A stretch of DNA of 64,000 nt, taken from positions 3,038,001 through 3,102,000 of the forward strand of contig NZ_CP095487.1 in assembly GCF_023028345.1 (NCBI RefSeq), written 5' to 3'. Positions 24,731 to 34,075 of the stretch are shown here, one piece after another. Under the pieces are notes generated by a model. That model was not told the DNA's origin. It did no database searches and saw nothing but the letters and a program-made list of their open reading frames with translations. Made by a program: the position numbers and the translations under genes. The stretch is from Halorientalis marina. GTDB taxonomy: Archaea; Halobacteriota; Halobacteria; Halobacteriales; Haloarculaceae. Numbering within the stretch: position 1 is the stretch's first letter; each line of letters begins with the position of its first letter.

Positions 24731-25369
24731 ATGGTCGAACGGCGAGTGGCCCTGACGAAACTGGGGTACGTTGGACCGGTAGTCTCGGTGGGGTTGACCG
24801 TCCTCGCGACGCTGCTCGACCCGAAGTTCGACTGGCGCTCGCGGTCGCTGTCGAGCATGGGTGAGGCGACCGGGCAGTCGCTGACCGCGCTCGGGAACCT
24901 CGACCAGCTCGCCTTCAGCGCCTTCAATCTCGGGCTGTTCGCCGCGGGGTTGTTCGGTCTCCCCTTCCTGGCCGTCCTCTGGGCCGACAGCGGGAACCGG
25001 ATCGAACGCATCGGGATCGGACTCGCCGCCATCACGCTCCTGGGGAGCATCGGCGTCGCCGTCGCCTTCCTCGATGGCCCCTTCGACCCCTTCCACTTCC
25101 TCGCGGCGATGGTCTTCTTTTTCGGCCTGACGTTCACGCTGTGGGTCTACGGAACCGGGCTGGCGAAACGCACCGGCGGCGACCACGGCCTCGGCGCCGT
25201 CTGGTTCGCGAACGTCCACGCCGTCGCCTGGATCGTCTGGATCATGCTCGAGGCGTTCCTGTTCACCGACGACGGCGACACCTGGACCTACTTCGCCGTC
25301 CCGGAGTTCGTCGGCGCCGTCTGCTTCGCTGCCTTCGTCTTCCTGCAGGCGCGACGCCTCGACGCCTGA
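24731..25369 (+). CDS. DUF998 family membrane protein
   Basis: 212 residues with about six membrane helices. The N-terminal segment RSRSLSSMGEATGQ between helix 1 and helix 2 is the family's conserved loop, which has led to the suggestion of a link with rhomboid-like or hydrolase-type membrane proteins. Function is not known. It is a single gene with its own predicted promoter, convergent with the following 74-aa membrane protein gene. Confidence 0.85.
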   Translation: MVERRVALTKLGYVGPVVSVGLTVLATLLDPKFDWRSRSLSSMGEATGQSLTALGNLDQLAFSAFNLGLFAAGLFGLPFLAVLWADSGNRIERIGIGLAAITLLGSIGVAVAFLDGPFDPFHFLAAMVFFFGLTFTLWVYGTGLAKRTGGDHGLGAVWFANVHAVAWIVWIMLEAFLFTDDGDTWTYFAVPEFVGAVCFAAFVFLQARRLDA

Positions 25370-25403
25370 AAACACCCTCTGTCAGCCCCCGGGTCAGTTC
25401 GAT

Positions 25404-25628
25404 TCAGGCCAGTTCCGCCAGTGCCAGCAGGACGCTCGGCGCGATCAGCAGGACGACGCCGAGCACCATCAGGACCGCCGGCACGACGAGCAACTCCAGC
25501 CCGGCCCCCAGCCAGAGGTACGCGCCGACGAGTAGCGCCACGAGCCCGATTACGCGGAGGAGCCACGCGAACACGCCTTCGAGGCCGAGTTCCTGTGCCA
25601 CCTCGACGGCTTCGAGCGCTTCGTCCAT
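25404..25628 (-). CDS. Small two-helix membrane protein
   Basis: 74 residues. After an acidic amphipathic start (MDEALEAVEVAQELGLEG) come two hydrophobic helices (about 20-43 and 46-70) separated by a short turn. No family function is known. A minus-strand TATA-like box (ACATAAGTGG, about 25651-25660) sits some 28 nt upstream, which supports a real leaderless gene. Confidence 0.7.
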   Translation of the reverse strand: MDEALEAVEVAQELGLEGVFAWLLRVIGLVALLVGAYLWLGAGLELLVVPAVLMVLGVVLLIAPSVLLALAELA

Positions 25629-25801
25629 GGCACCCGGCGCTTGGCCCAGCCAGCCACTTATGTCTGTTGGGATATATGAACGTGGAAAAGAACGACGCCC
25701 CCCGGAACCACCGAGAGGTACCGTCGTCGACGGCTCTCTCGTCGTGATTCCACCGCCACACCGTGGGGATTATTGACAGTTCGGGCCGTGGATGGGTGCG
25801 T

Positions 25802-26023
25802 ATGGCAGACCACCGCCTCCGCGACGAGTTCCCGAGGTGGCTCGTGCCGGCAGTCGCCGCCCTGATGCTCGCGACCTTCGCGTACAGCGTCCTGATTACC
25901 GCGAACATCCTCGTGTGGTTCGCCCTGTGGTCGACGGTCCTCGGCCTCGCGCTGACCGTCTTCGTCGTGTATCTCCTCTACAGGCTCGTCGTCGCCGTCG
26001 AGGAGATCGCCGAGAAGACGTGA
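25802..26023 (+). CDS. Small two-helix membrane protein
   Basis: 73 residues from the ATG at 25802. Two hydrophobic helices (about 11-32 and 36-60) are preceded by a charged N-terminus and followed by a short acidic tail (VEEIAEKT). A TATA-like GATTATTG about 28 nt upstream fits a leaderless start and argues against the ATG at 25763. Function unknown. It converges on ilvD (37 nt between the ends). Confidence 0.65.
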   Translation: MADHRLRDEFPRWLVPAVAALMLATFAYSVLITANILVWFALWSTVLGLALTVFVVYLLYRLVVAVEEIAEKT

Positions 26024-26060
26024 GTGCCCGCGCGTCTCGATGCGGTGTTCGGTCGCGCCC

Positions 26061-27797
26061 TCAGTCCCGCTTGGCGCCGGGGTTCGTCACCGCGCCGTTG
26101 GCCGCCGAGTCGAACGTCTGCCCGTACTTCGCCAGCACGCCGTTCGTGTAGTTCGGTTCGGGCTCGTAGTCTTCGAGCCGTCGCTCCATCTCCTCGTCGG
26201 AGAGGTCCACCGACATTTCGAGGTCGTCGATGTCGATGGTGACGGTGTCGCCGTCCTCGAGTGCGGCGATGGGGCCGCCGACGAACGCCTCCGGCGCGAC
26301 GTGACCGATGGAGAAGCCACGGGTCGCACCCGAGAACCGCCCGTCGGTGAACAGCGCCACGTCCTCGGCGTGGCCCTGACCGGCGACCGCGGAGGTGACG
26401 CCGAGCATCTCTCGCATTCCGGGACCGCCGCGGGGCCCCTCGTTACGGATGCAGATGACGTCGCCCGATTCGACGTGGCCCTCCTGGACGTACTCCATGG
26501 CGTTTGCCTCCTCCTCGAAGACCCGGACCGGCCCCTCGTGGTGGAGGTGGTCCTCGCCGGTAATCTTGATGACCGCGCCCTCCGGCGCGAGGTTGCCGGT
26601 GAGGATGCGGATGGCGCCGCGCTCGTGGATGGGGTCGGCCACGGTGTGGAGGAAGTCCACGTCGAGGTCCGCGATGGCCGGCGGGTCGTAGGCTTCCAGC
26701 GCCTCGGCCATCGTCTCGCCAGTGACGGTCAGGGCGTCGCCGTGGAGCAGGTCCGCCTCGTACAGGGCGTTCAGGACGACCGGCACGCCGCCGACCTCGT
26801 GGAGGTCGTTCATCACGCGCTCGCCGCCGGGCTGGAGGTTGGCGATCTTCGGTGTTTTCCGGCTGATGCGGTTGAAGTCCTGGATGTCGAGTTCGACGCC
26901 GGCCTCGGCGGCCATCGCGAGCAGGTGGAGGACGGCGTTCGTCGAGCCGCCGACCGCGACCTGCAGGGCGATGGCGTTCTCGAAGGACTCCTTCGTGAGG
27001 AAATCGGAGGGTTTGCGCCGCTCCTGGACGACCCCGACGGCGAGTTCGCCGGCCTCGCGGGCCACCTCGTAGCGGGACTCCTCCTCGGCGGGCGGGGAGG
27101 CCGAGCCGAGCGGCGCGAACCCGAGCGCCTCGGAGATGGAGGCCATCGTGTTGGCGGTGAACATCCCGCCACAGGACCCCGCGCCGGGGCAGGCGTTGCG
27201 TTCGAGGTCGTCGAGTTCGTCCTCGGTCATCTCGCCGTCGGCGACGGCACCGACGCCCTCGAAAACGTTCTGGATGGTGACCTCGCGCCCGTCGTGTTCG
27301 CCCGGCATGATGGAGCCGCCGTAGAGAAAGACGGAGGGCAGGTCCGTGCGGATCGAGGCCATCATCATCCCGGGCATGTTCTTGTCACAGCCGCCGATGG
27401 TGACGAGCCCGTCCATGCGCTCGCCGAAGGCGACCAGTTCGACGGAGTCGGCGATGACCTCCCGCGAGATCAGGGAGGCCTTCATCCCCTCGGTCCCCAT
27501 CGAGATGGCGTCGGAGATGGTGATAGTGCCGAACTCGATGGGCATCCCTTCGCCCTCGTCGATGCCTTCGTAGGCAGCGTCGGCCACGTCGTCGAGGTGG
27601 ACGTTACAGGGCGTGATGTCGGCGGCGGGGTTAGCGACGCCGACCATCGGCGAGGAGAGGTCCTCGTCGTCGTAGCCCATCGCGCGGAACATCGCCCGGT
27701 GAGGGGCTTTGTCCCGCCCCTCCGTGACTTCCGTGCTGGGCAGGTCGTCGGGTTTCCCCTCGTCCTGCCGCGCCGGCTCCTGCGGTTGCTGGCTCAT
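26061..27797 (-). CDS. ilvD: Dihydroxy-acid dehydratase
   Basis: 578 residues from the ATG read at 27797. It dehydrates dihydroxy acids to 2-keto acids in isoleucine and valine synthesis. Iron-sulfur and active-site blocks are visible: [39 protein letters not shown] and the C-terminal [26 protein letters not shown]-like CGATTAAAGC (27821-27830, minus strand) is about 28 nt upstream. The long in-frame frame continuing beyond the start is an artefact of GC-rich sequence. No other ilv gene is adjacent. Confidence 0.97.
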   Translation of the reverse strand: MSQQPQEPARQDEGKPDDLPSTEVTEGRDKAPHRAMFRAMGYDDEDLSSPMVGVANPAADITPCNVHLDDVADAAYEGIDEGEGMPIEFGTITISDAISMGTEGMKASLISREVIADSVELVAFGERMDGLVTIGGCDKNMPGMMMASIRTDLPSVFLYGGSIMPGEHDGREVTIQNVFEGVGAVADGEMTEDELDDLERNACPGAGSCGGMFTANTMASISEALGFAPLGSASPPAEEESRYEVAREAGELAVGVVQERRKPSDFLTKESFENAIALQVAVGGSTNAVLHLLAMAAEAGVELDIQDFNRISRKTPKIANLQPGGERVMNDLHEVGGVPVVLNALYEADLLHGDALTVTGETMAEALEAYDPPAIADLDVDFLHTVADPIHERGAIRILTGNLAPEGAVIKITGEDHLHHEGPVRVFEEEANAMEYVQEGHVESGDVICIRNEGPRGGPGMREMLGVTSAVAGQGHAEDVALFTDGRFSGATRGFSIGHVAPEAFVGGPIAALEDGDTVTIDIDDLEMSVDLSDEEMERRLEDYEPEPNYTNGVLAKYGQTFDSAANGAVTNPGAKRD

Positions 27798-27820
27798 ACT
27801 CCCACCCAGACGGGCGACGG

Positions 27821-27830
27821 GCTTTAATCG
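27821..27830 (-). promoter_or_regulatory. TATA-like box for ilvD
   Basis: CGATTAAAGC on the minus strand lies about 28 nt from the ilvD ATG (27797), suggesting a leaderless transcript. Confidence 0.5.
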
Positions 27831-27932
27831 TCCGGACGAGCGCCGTCGGGTGTCGTTCTCGCGCCGAACGGGTTCGGGCCGCGACCGCCCGAATCGCCAA
27901 GACTGATGCCGCCGGAACGGGAAGACTCGGCA

Positions 27933-28901
27933 ATGACCGTCCGCGTCGAGGCCGGCGCTCGCCTGCACTTCGGCTTCCAGAACCTCTCGCTCGCGCGGGA
28001 GCGTCTGTACGGCGGCGTCGGCGTCGCGCTCGACCGGCCCACTATCGTAATCGAGGCCGAGCGAGCCGAAGGCATCCGCTGTGTCGACGACCTCGCCGCC
28101 GAGTACGCCTGGAAGGCCGTCGACGCCCTCGGCGTGAGCGGCGCCGCGGTCGAGGTCGAACGACGGCTCCCTCGCCACGTCGGCCTCGGCAGCGGCACGC
28201 AGTTCGCACTCGCGACGCTCGCGGCCATCGCGGGCGCCTACGACCTCGATCCGGCCGTGCGCGAGCACGCGCCGGCGCTCGGCCGCGGCGGCCGCAGCGG
28301 CGTCGGCATCGCCGCCTTCGAGCATGGCGGATTCGTCGTCGACGGCGGCCACCCCACGGAACTGTTCACCACCGCCCCGCCCGAGGAGGGCGCGTGGACG
28401 GTCCCGCCGGTGACCGCGCGCCACGAACTCCCGCCGGACTGGCGGTTCGTCGTTGTCCTCCCCGAGGCGGAGTCGGGCCGCAGCGGCGAGACGGAGGACG
28501 CGAGTATGCGCCAGGCCGTCGAGCGGGCCGACCCCGGTATCGCCGACGAGATCGGCGGCGTCCTCCTCCGGCGCCTCCTCCCGGCGGCCGCCGAGGGGGA
28601 CCGCCAGACCTTCGGCGCGGCGGCGGCGGACCTCGGCCGGCTCAACGGCGCCTGGTACGCCGACGAACAGGGCGGTATCTACCGCCCGCCGGCCGGCCGC
28701 CTGATCGATGCGCTCGACGACTGCCCGGCCGTTACCGGTGCCGGCCAGTCCTCGTGGGGGCCGGCCGTCTACGCCCTGACCGACCGGACCGGGGTGGCAG
28801 AGACCCGTGACGCGGCCCGGGACGCCCTCGCCGCGACCGGTATCGACGGCGAGGTCGTCGAGACGACGCCCCGCAACCACGGCGTCGAGATAGAGCGGTG
28901 A
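27933..28901 (+). CDS. Beta-RFAP synthase-like protein (GHMP superfamily)
   Basis: 322 residues from the ATG at 27933 (homology begins [18 protein letters not shown]). It matches beta-ribofuranosylaminobenzene 5'-phosphate synthase: N-terminal ARLHFGF, the ATP-like loop [18 protein letters not shown] (about 81-98), [23 protein letters not shown], and a C-terminal [15 protein letters not shown]. In methanogens this enzyme starts tetrahydromethanopterin synthesis by joining 4-hydroxybenzoate or para-aminobenzoate with PRPP. Haloarchaea are not known to make methanopterin, so the product here is open; a related pterin or folate-like cofactor is possible. It is divergent from ilvD. Confidence 0.88.
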   Translation: MTVRVEAGARLHFGFQNLSLARERLYGGVGVALDRPTIVIEAERAEGIRCVDDLAAEYAWKAVDALGVSGAAVEVERRLPRHVGLGSGTQFALATLAAIAGAYDLDPAVREHAPALGRGGRSGVGIAAFEHGGFVVDGGHPTELFTTAPPEEGAWTVPPVTARHELPPDWRFVVVLPEAESGRSGETEDASMRQAVERADPGIADEIGGVLLRRLLPAAAEGDRQTFGAAAADLGRLNGAWYADEQGGIYRPPAGRLIDALDDCPAVTGAGQSSWGPAVYALTDRTGVAETRDAARDALAATGIDGEVVETTPRNHGVEIER

Positions 28902-29014
28902 CAGCGCCGGGTTCAGGGAGGGGGGCCTGGAACCGACAGCCGGGCCGGACGGCCGGTACTTTCCCGGGTCGAAACGTCCACAATGCGTAAATCGCCGGAG
29001 TCGAATGGTGAGGT

Positions 29015-29851
29015 ATGGACCGCATCCCTTTCGGCGTCCGCCAGCTCGATACGGTCATCGACGGGGGTGCGCCGCCGGGCAGCGTCGTCTTACTCTCCGG
29101 GGAGGCCGGGGCCGGCTCCCGGGAGTTCATGTACACGAGCGCCATCCTCAACGCCCTCGCGGAGACCGATGAGGAACTCCACGACCTCTACTACGGCCAG
29201 CTTGCCAGTCGGGCGTCGCTGCCGGGGGAAATCCACTACGTCTCCTTTACCGCCGACAGCGACCAGCTCTACCGGGAGATGGACCGAGTGCTCGACACCG
29301 AAATCGTCGAGTCGGCCTTTCGGACGGTGACGTTCAGGGACATGTCCGACGCCTACTTCCACACCAGCAGCGTCCCGCGGGACTGGTACGCCGGCGAGAC
29401 GGGCCACATCCGGGACATGGCCGGGCGTCACGACCGCGAGAGCCTCTTCGGTGCCCTCGGGGAGTACCTCAGCGACAACGCGACGAACAACCTCGTCGTC
29501 ATCGACTCGCTGTCCGACCTCATTAGCTCCCTGGGCGGCGAGCGGGACTGGTCGGACGTGGTCTACCTCGTCAAGGGACTCCAGAAGGCCGCTCACGAGT
29601 GGAACGGGCTGATCCTCGTCCACGTCAACCACGAGACGGTCACCGACCAGGAACACGGCCAGCTCATCGACGCGGCCAACGGGACGATGCTGTTCCAGTG
29701 GGAGTCCGGCGGCAGCGAACGGGCGCGGACGCTCGTCTTCCGGAAGTTCCGGGGCGTCCTCTCCCAGTTGGAAGACGAGAACATCATCCAGTTCGAGACC
29801 GAGATCGGCGACGCCGGGTTCGACATCAGCGACGTGCGCAAGATCCGGTGA
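29015..29851 (+). CDS. HTR-like RecA/RadA-superfamily protein with degenerate Walker A
   Basis: 278 residues. The fold resembles KaiC/RadA-type ATPases: [36 protein letters not shown], a Walker B-like [16 protein letters not shown], and the late [29 protein letters not shown]. In the Walker A position (29-37) G-E-A-G-A-G is followed by S-R instead of K-S/T, so the phosphate-binding lysine is absent. This seems typical of the haloarchaeal HTR-like group from what I recall. It may bind nucleotide weakly or serve as a regulatory partner. A TATA-like TGCGTAAATC lies 27 nt upstream. Confidence 0.85.
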   Translation: MDRIPFGVRQLDTVIDGGAPPGSVVLLSGEAGAGSREFMYTSAILNALAETDEELHDLYYGQLASRASLPGEIHYVSFTADSDQLYREMDRVLDTEIVESAFRTVTFRDMSDAYFHTSSVPRDWYAGETGHIRDMAGRHDRESLFGALGEYLSDNATNNLVVIDSLSDLISSLGGERDWSDVVYLVKGLQKAAHEWNGLILVHVNHETVTDQEHGQLIDAANGTMLFQWESGGSERARTLVFRKFRGVLSQLEDENIIQFETEIGDAGFDISDVRKIR

Positions 29852-29963
29852 GCCGACCGACGCACGTCCTCCGAAAGCGCCGACTACGAAGCGCTAGGCT
29901 CGTGATAACGACTGATAACCCGTGGCAAACCCTTAACTACACGAGCGGCCAACGAATCGATAG

Positions 29964-30869
29964 ATGGCGAGTGAGCCGACCGACGAGTCGCTGTCAGTGT
30001 CACTACCGTCGGATCTCGCGGAGTGGATCGACCGCCAGGCGGCCGACCGGGGCGCCGACCGCGAGACAGTTCTCGTGCAGTTGCTGGCGGCCCACCGGGC
30101 CGCCGACGAGATGGACGACGGGGTCGATGTCGGCTCGCTCGACGGCGTGTCCGTCGAAGACGAGGTCCGTTCGGTCATCGCCGAGCGGATGAACGACATC
30201 GCGGGGGCCGTCGCCGAGCAACTGGCGGTCGAACGCAAGGTCGAAGACGCGATCGAGGCCCGCAGCTCCGAACTCACCCAGTCGGCGGTCGACCGCGCGA
30301 CCAGACAGGTCGACAACGAGCTCACCACGCTCGAATCGGAGTTCTCGGAGAACCTCGACGACGTGCGCGACCGGGTCATACAGGTGAAAAAGGAGACCGA
30401 CCGGAAGGCGCCGGCGGAACACGACCACCCCGACCTCGTCGACCGACTCAACAGGCTCGAAAGCGACGTGGACGCGGTCCAGGACGATCTCGACGACCTG
30501 CGGGCCGATCTCGACGGCCAGTTCGACAGCCAGGAGCAACGGCTCGACGAGCTCGACGAGACGGTCTGGGACCTGCAGGACAAGCTCGAAACCGTCGCCT
30601 ACGTCGTCAGGGACCTCCGTGACGGCAGCGAGATGGAGAACAAGCGCGCGGCCTCCGTCGACGCGATCAAGCAGGCCGCCGCGAAGGAGGACCTGGACCG
30701 CGCCCGCTGTGAGGCCTGTGGCGAGGGCGTCGAGATCGGCCTCATGACCGGGCCGGAGTGCCCACACTGCGAGGCGACGGTCACCGACGTCCGGCCGGGC
30801 GAGGGACTGTTCGGCAAACCGATGCTCGTCAAAGCACAGGGGATCGAACCCGCGGACGACGAGGAGTGA
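29964..30869 (+). CDS. Coiled-coil protein with RHH-like N-terminus and C-terminal zinc ribbon
   Basis: 301 residues. The N-terminus (SLSVSLPSDLAEWIDRQAADRGADRETVLVQLL) resembles a ribbon-helix-helix DNA-binding domain. Residues about 60-225 are heptad-like coiled coil (LVDRLNRLESDVDAVQDDLDDLRADLDGQFDSQ). The end has a CEACG ... CPHC pair (C-x2-C spaced by about 16 residues), a likely zinc ribbon. The combination suggests a DNA-associated or polar-complex structural protein. It is followed after 7 nt by the acidic gene at 30877, so they form an operon. Function not known. Confidence 0.8.
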   Translation: MASEPTDESLSVSLPSDLAEWIDRQAADRGADRETVLVQLLAAHRAADEMDDGVDVGSLDGVSVEDEVRSVIAERMNDIAGAVAEQLAVERKVEDAIEARSSELTQSAVDRATRQVDNELTTLESEFSENLDDVRDRVIQVKKETDRKAPAEHDHPDLVDRLNRLESDVDAVQDDLDDLRADLDGQFDSQEQRLDELDETVWDLQDKLETVAYVVRDLRDGSEMENKRAASVDAIKQAAAKEDLDRARCEACGEGVEIGLMTGPECPHCEATVTDVRPGEGLFGKPMLVKAQGIEPADDEE

Positions 30870-30876
30870 ACCACCC

Positions 30877-31581
30877 ATGACCGACGACGAGGACGACCCC
30901 TTCGACGAGTTCGAGCGGCCCGACGAGGACGACGACCCCTTCGCGGACCTCGACGCGGACGAGGACGTCCCGGCCGACGGGGACGCGCCCGACGACGGCC
31001 CCGTCCCTATCGACGAGGAGGCCGACCCCGGGCGACTCCCGGACGACCCCTTCACGAACCGCGACGCGGCGGGGACGGACCGGCCCCCTGGTATCGAGTC
31101 GGGGCCGGACGACGCCGACGGCGACGAGCCCGCGACCGACGAGTCCGCGACGGAGGGCCTCGGTTCGATGGTGAACGAGCCGTCGGTCCCGGAGGCGGGC
31201 GACGACGACCCATTCGCGGACCTCGGTGGCGGGCCACAGCCCCGGACCAGGGGCGACGACGGCACCAGCAGCGACGACCCGTTCGACTCCTTCGAGTCGG
31301 TCGACGTGGACGAGGTCGACCCCGACGAGGTCTGGGCAAACCTCTCGTCGCTCGAGGACGCGACCGAGGAGTTCGACGGCAGGGTGTACTACGAGGTGTC
31401 GAAACACCGGTTCTGCGAGCGGTGCGAGTACTTCTCCGGGCCACCCGGGGCGACGTGTACCTTCGAGGGTGCAGACATCGTCGAGTTCGTCGACATGGAG
31501 ACCGTCCGGCTTGTCAACTGCCCCGTCGTCGCCGAACAGGAGGAACTCGGCGAGGACGTGACCCGGTACGAGCCCGAATAG
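30877..31581 (+). CDS. Highly acidic protein with a C-terminal cysteine domain, function unknown
   Basis: 234 residues. The first 150 are low-complexity and extremely acidic, with recurrent DDPF(A/D) motifs (DDPFDEF, DDPFADL, DDPFTNR, DDPFADL, DDPFDSF). The last 80 (YYEVSKHRFCERCEYFSGPPGATCTFEGADIVEFVDMETVRLVNCPVVAE) form a compact domain with four cysteines that may bind zinc. The repeated short motif looks like a linear binding motif on a disordered arm. It follows the coiled-coil gene by 7 nt and is probably its partner. I do not recognise a characterised family. Confidence 0.8.
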   Translation: MTDDEDDPFDEFERPDEDDDPFADLDADEDVPADGDAPDDGPVPIDEEADPGRLPDDPFTNRDAAGTDRPPGIESGPDDADGDEPATDESATEGLGSMVNEPSVPEAGDDDPFADLGGGPQPRTRGDDGTSSDDPFDSFESVDVDEVDPDEVWANLSSLEDATEEFDGRVYYEVSKHRFCERCEYFSGPPGATCTFEGADIVEFVDMETVRLVNCPVVAEQEELGEDVTRYEPE

Positions 31582-31648
31582 CTCGGGTTTCACCAGCCAA
31601 ACCGGCGCGAGGACTTATGCTTCGCCCTTCGAAAGCACCGTGAGACAC

Positions 31649-32611
31649 ATGGGCGACCTGCTCGCGGTCCACCCCGACCCCGTCATCCAGTACGCGAAAG
31701 GCGAGGGTGGGGTCGGCGTCCGCCGCGTCAACGAGGCCTTCGAGTCGACGTTCGGCGACGACGGGAGTTCGGTCGCCCTCGACGACACGATCGCGAGCGA
31801 CGACGACCTCGACACCGTCGCCGAGGCCGTCGTCGCAGGCGAGGCCCTCGACCGCACCGTCGCCTGTGCCACCGTCGACGGCCGGCGCCGGTTCCGGGTT
31901 CGGAACGTCCCCGACGGCGACGGCGGCTTCCTCGTCTACACCGACGTTTCGGAGTACGCGAACCGTATCGACGAACTGGAGGCCGACAACGAACAGCTCG
32001 AAGCCTTCGCCTCCGTCGTCTCACACGACCTCCGCAACCCCATCTCCATCGCGGAGCGCTACCTCGAACGCGCCCGCGAGGACGGCGACCCCGAGGACTT
32101 CGACCGCGTCGCCGACTCCCTCGACCGGATGGGAACGCTCATCGACGACGTCCTCGACCTCGCACGCGAGGGCGAAGCCATCGACGAAACCGAGCGCGTC
32201 ACCCTCGAATCCGTGATCGAGGCCGCCTGGGAGACCGTCGAGACCGGCGACGCCACGCTCGAACTCGCCGACGGCAGCATGACCCTCAAGACCGACCCGA
32301 GCCGCCTCCGCCAGTCCGTCGAGAACCTGTTTCGCAACGCAGTCGAACACGGCGGGGCGGACGTGAGCGTCCGCGTCGGGACCCTCGACGACGGCTTCTA
32401 CGTCGCGGACGACGGCTCCGGCATCCCCGCCGATGAGCGCGACGAGGTGTTCGAGCCGGGCGTCACCTCCTCGACCGAGGGGACGGGTCTGGGACTCGCC
32501 ATCGTCGAGCGCGTCGTCGAGGCCCACGGCTGGACGATTACCGCCGCCGAAGGCACCGACGGCGGCGCACGGTTCGAGATCACCGGCGTCGACTCCCTCC
32601 AGCCGTTCTGA
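31649..32611 (+). CDS. Sensor histidine kinase
   Basis: 320 residues from the ATG at 31649; an in-frame GTG at 31640 is 24 nt from a TTATG box and is an equally possible start. The N-terminal part (about 1-100) is PAS-like. The H-box is EAFASVVSHDLRNPI, with the phosphoacceptor H126. The ATPase domain shows the N-box SVENLFRNAVEHGG, and G-boxes VADDGSGIPADERDEVFE and GTGLGLAIVERVVEAHGW. No membrane helix, so it is cytoplasmic. No response regulator is adjacent, as is frequent in haloarchaea; the signal is unknown. Confidence 0.92.
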   Translation: MGDLLAVHPDPVIQYAKGEGGVGVRRVNEAFESTFGDDGSSVALDDTIASDDDLDTVAEAVVAGEALDRTVACATVDGRRRFRVRNVPDGDGGFLVYTDVSEYANRIDELEADNEQLEAFASVVSHDLRNPISIAERYLERAREDGDPEDFDRVADSLDRMGTLIDDVLDLAREGEAIDETERVTLESVIEAAWETVETGDATLELADGSMTLKTDPSRLRQSVENLFRNAVEHGGADVSVRVGTLDDGFYVADDGSGIPADERDEVFEPGVTSSTEGTGLGLAIVERVVEAHGWTITAAEGTDGGARFEITGVDSLQPF

Positions 32612-32681
32612 CGACGGCGCGACCGCCGAGGTGGTCGGTCAGACGGGACGCTTTTGCCCGCGCGGCGACGACGGCCCGGGT

Positions 32682-33050
32682 ATGCAGTTCTGTGACGACT
32701 GCGGCTCGATGATGCACGCCGATAGCGTCGAACGGAGTTCGACTGACAACCGGACGGAGTCCGGTGGTGGCGACGAGATGGTCTGTAAGTCCTGTGGGGC
32801 GCGGGTCGCCAAGGACGAGGAGGCCGCCGCCGAGTTCGTCAGCACCGAGGAACAGAGCGATGACGACGTGATCGAAACCGAAGAGGGGGCCGACTTCGAG
32901 GGGAAACCGACCGCCGACGACGTGACCTGCGACGAGTGCGGCCACGGGAAAGCCTGGTACACGATCAAACAGACCGGCTCGGCGGACGAACCGCCGACGC
33001 GCTTTTTCAAGTGCCAGGACTGTGGAAACCGGTGGCGGGACTACAACTGA
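32682..33050 (+). CDS. tfs: Transcription factor S (TFS, TFIIS-like)
   Basis: 122 residues from the ATG at 32682. An N-terminal zinc ribbon (CDDCG ... CKSCG) is joined by an acidic linker to the C-terminal zinc ribbon CDECGHGKAWYTIKQTGSADEPPTRFFKCQDCGNRW. The latter carries the acidic DE tip that enters the RNA polymerase active centre and stimulates cleavage of backtracked RNA. The N-terminal ribbon contains a Ser/Thr/Gly/Asp insertion between its cysteine pairs. A TATA-like CTTTTGCC lies about 30 nt upstream. Confidence 0.93.
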   Translation: MQFCDDCGSMMHADSVERSSTDNRTESGGGDEMVCKSCGARVAKDEEAAAEFVSTEEQSDDDVIETEEGADFEGKPTADDVTCDECGHGKAWYTIKQTGSADEPPTRFFKCQDCGNRWRDYN

Positions 33051-33081
33051 GAGCCGGGAGGAACTGACGAGGTGGGGACCG

Positions 33082-33978
33082 CTACGTCGGCGTCGTCTGG
33101 ATGTTCAGCGACTTCCGGACGACCTGGGTGAACGCCATCGAACAGACGAAGTACCAGACGATCCAGGCCTGGAGCGGGCCGAGCACGCCGGTCTGCCACT
33201 CGATGCTCCCGATGAGGGGCATGACCATCGAGTTGGGCGAGACGGCCGCACTCCCGGTCGGCAGGATCTTCCAGTACATCCAGAGGAACACCGGGATGGT
33301 AAAGAGCATGATCCAGACCATCGGGCGGAACTGCTCTTTGAACATCCCCATCTGGTCGCCCATGGCGTCCATCTGCTCGTCTTTGATCTTGTCGAGGGCC
33401 TCGTCGTCGCCGCGCTCCTTGGCCTCCTTGCGTTTCTCCTGGATGGCCTGCATCTGCTCCTGGTACTCGGCCATCTTGTCCATGTCCATCAGGTTGGCCT
33501 GCAACAGCGTCGAGTACAGCCCCGTCAGGACCGACAGGATCATGATGACGACGTAGAAGGGCAGCATCGTCTCGAGCGGCCCGAAGATGGTGTTGAGCCC
33601 GGAGCCGATGGTGTCCCGGACCGGCGGGATGGAGTAGCCGCCGAACATCGCGAGCGCGCCGAGCGCCGCGAACTTGTCGTATCGCGACCACGAGGAGTCG
33701 TCGTCGGAACTGAAGTCGGCGGCGTCCTCGACCTCGTCGTCGGACAACGCCTCCCGGACGCCGTCGGGGTCGTCGACGACGAACCCGTCGCCCCCGGCGT
33801 CGACGAGCAGCCCTTTCTCGATGAGTCGCCCCCACTGGCCGCTGGTCATCCGGTCGCTCACGTCGGCCCACTCGACGGTCCCCTCGTCTTCGGCCACGTC
33901 GAGGACGGCTTCGAGCGCCTCGAGCAACTCCCCGTCCTCCCGGGCGAGGTCCTCTACTTTGTTCGCTGTCCGTGCCAT
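33082..33978 (-). CDS. DUF106 / EMC3-TMCO1-like membrane insertase homologue
   Basis: 298 residues. A winged-helix-like N-terminal segment (about 30-100: VEWADVSDRMTSGQWGRLIEKGLLVDAGGDGFVVDDPDGV) precedes the Oxa1-superfamily core. The core has a membrane helix, then a cytosolic coiled-coil hairpin (DMDKMAEYQEQMQAIQEKRKEAKERGDDEALDKIKDEQMDAMGDQ), then two more helices (FRPMVWIMLFTIPVFLWMYW and ...IVWYFVCSMAFTQVVRKSL). Members are thought to help insert membrane proteins beside SecY. In many archaea the gene lies near secY and adk; here adk is 97 nt upstream on the same strand. Confidence 0.9.
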   Translation of the reverse strand: MARTANKVEDLAREDGELLEALEAVLDVAEDEGTVEWADVSDRMTSGQWGRLIEKGLLVDAGGDGFVVDDPDGVREALSDDEVEDAADFSSDDDSSWSRYDKFAALGALAMFGGYSIPPVRDTIGSGLNTIFGPLETMLPFYVVIMILSVLTGLYSTLLQANLMDMDKMAEYQEQMQAIQEKRKEAKERGDDEALDKIKDEQMDAMGDQMGMFKEQFRPMVWIMLFTIPVFLWMYWKILPTGSAAVSPNSMVMPLIGSIEWQTGVLGPLQAWIVWYFVCSMAFTQVVRKSLNIQTTPT

Positions 33979-34075
33979 TACCGACTCGCTAGGACACCAC
34001 CGCTAATCAAGCTTTTACCTTGGCCCCGCGATAGCGGCCGCGCGACGAGACGCCCGTCCGTGTCGTCGGCGAGGC

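Noticed and set aside
26061-28880. A single 939-codon frame joining ilvD to sequence opposite the beta-RFAP gene
   Set aside because: Family homology of IlvD begins at 27797 with a promoter just upstream; the extra 360 residues are antisense shadow.
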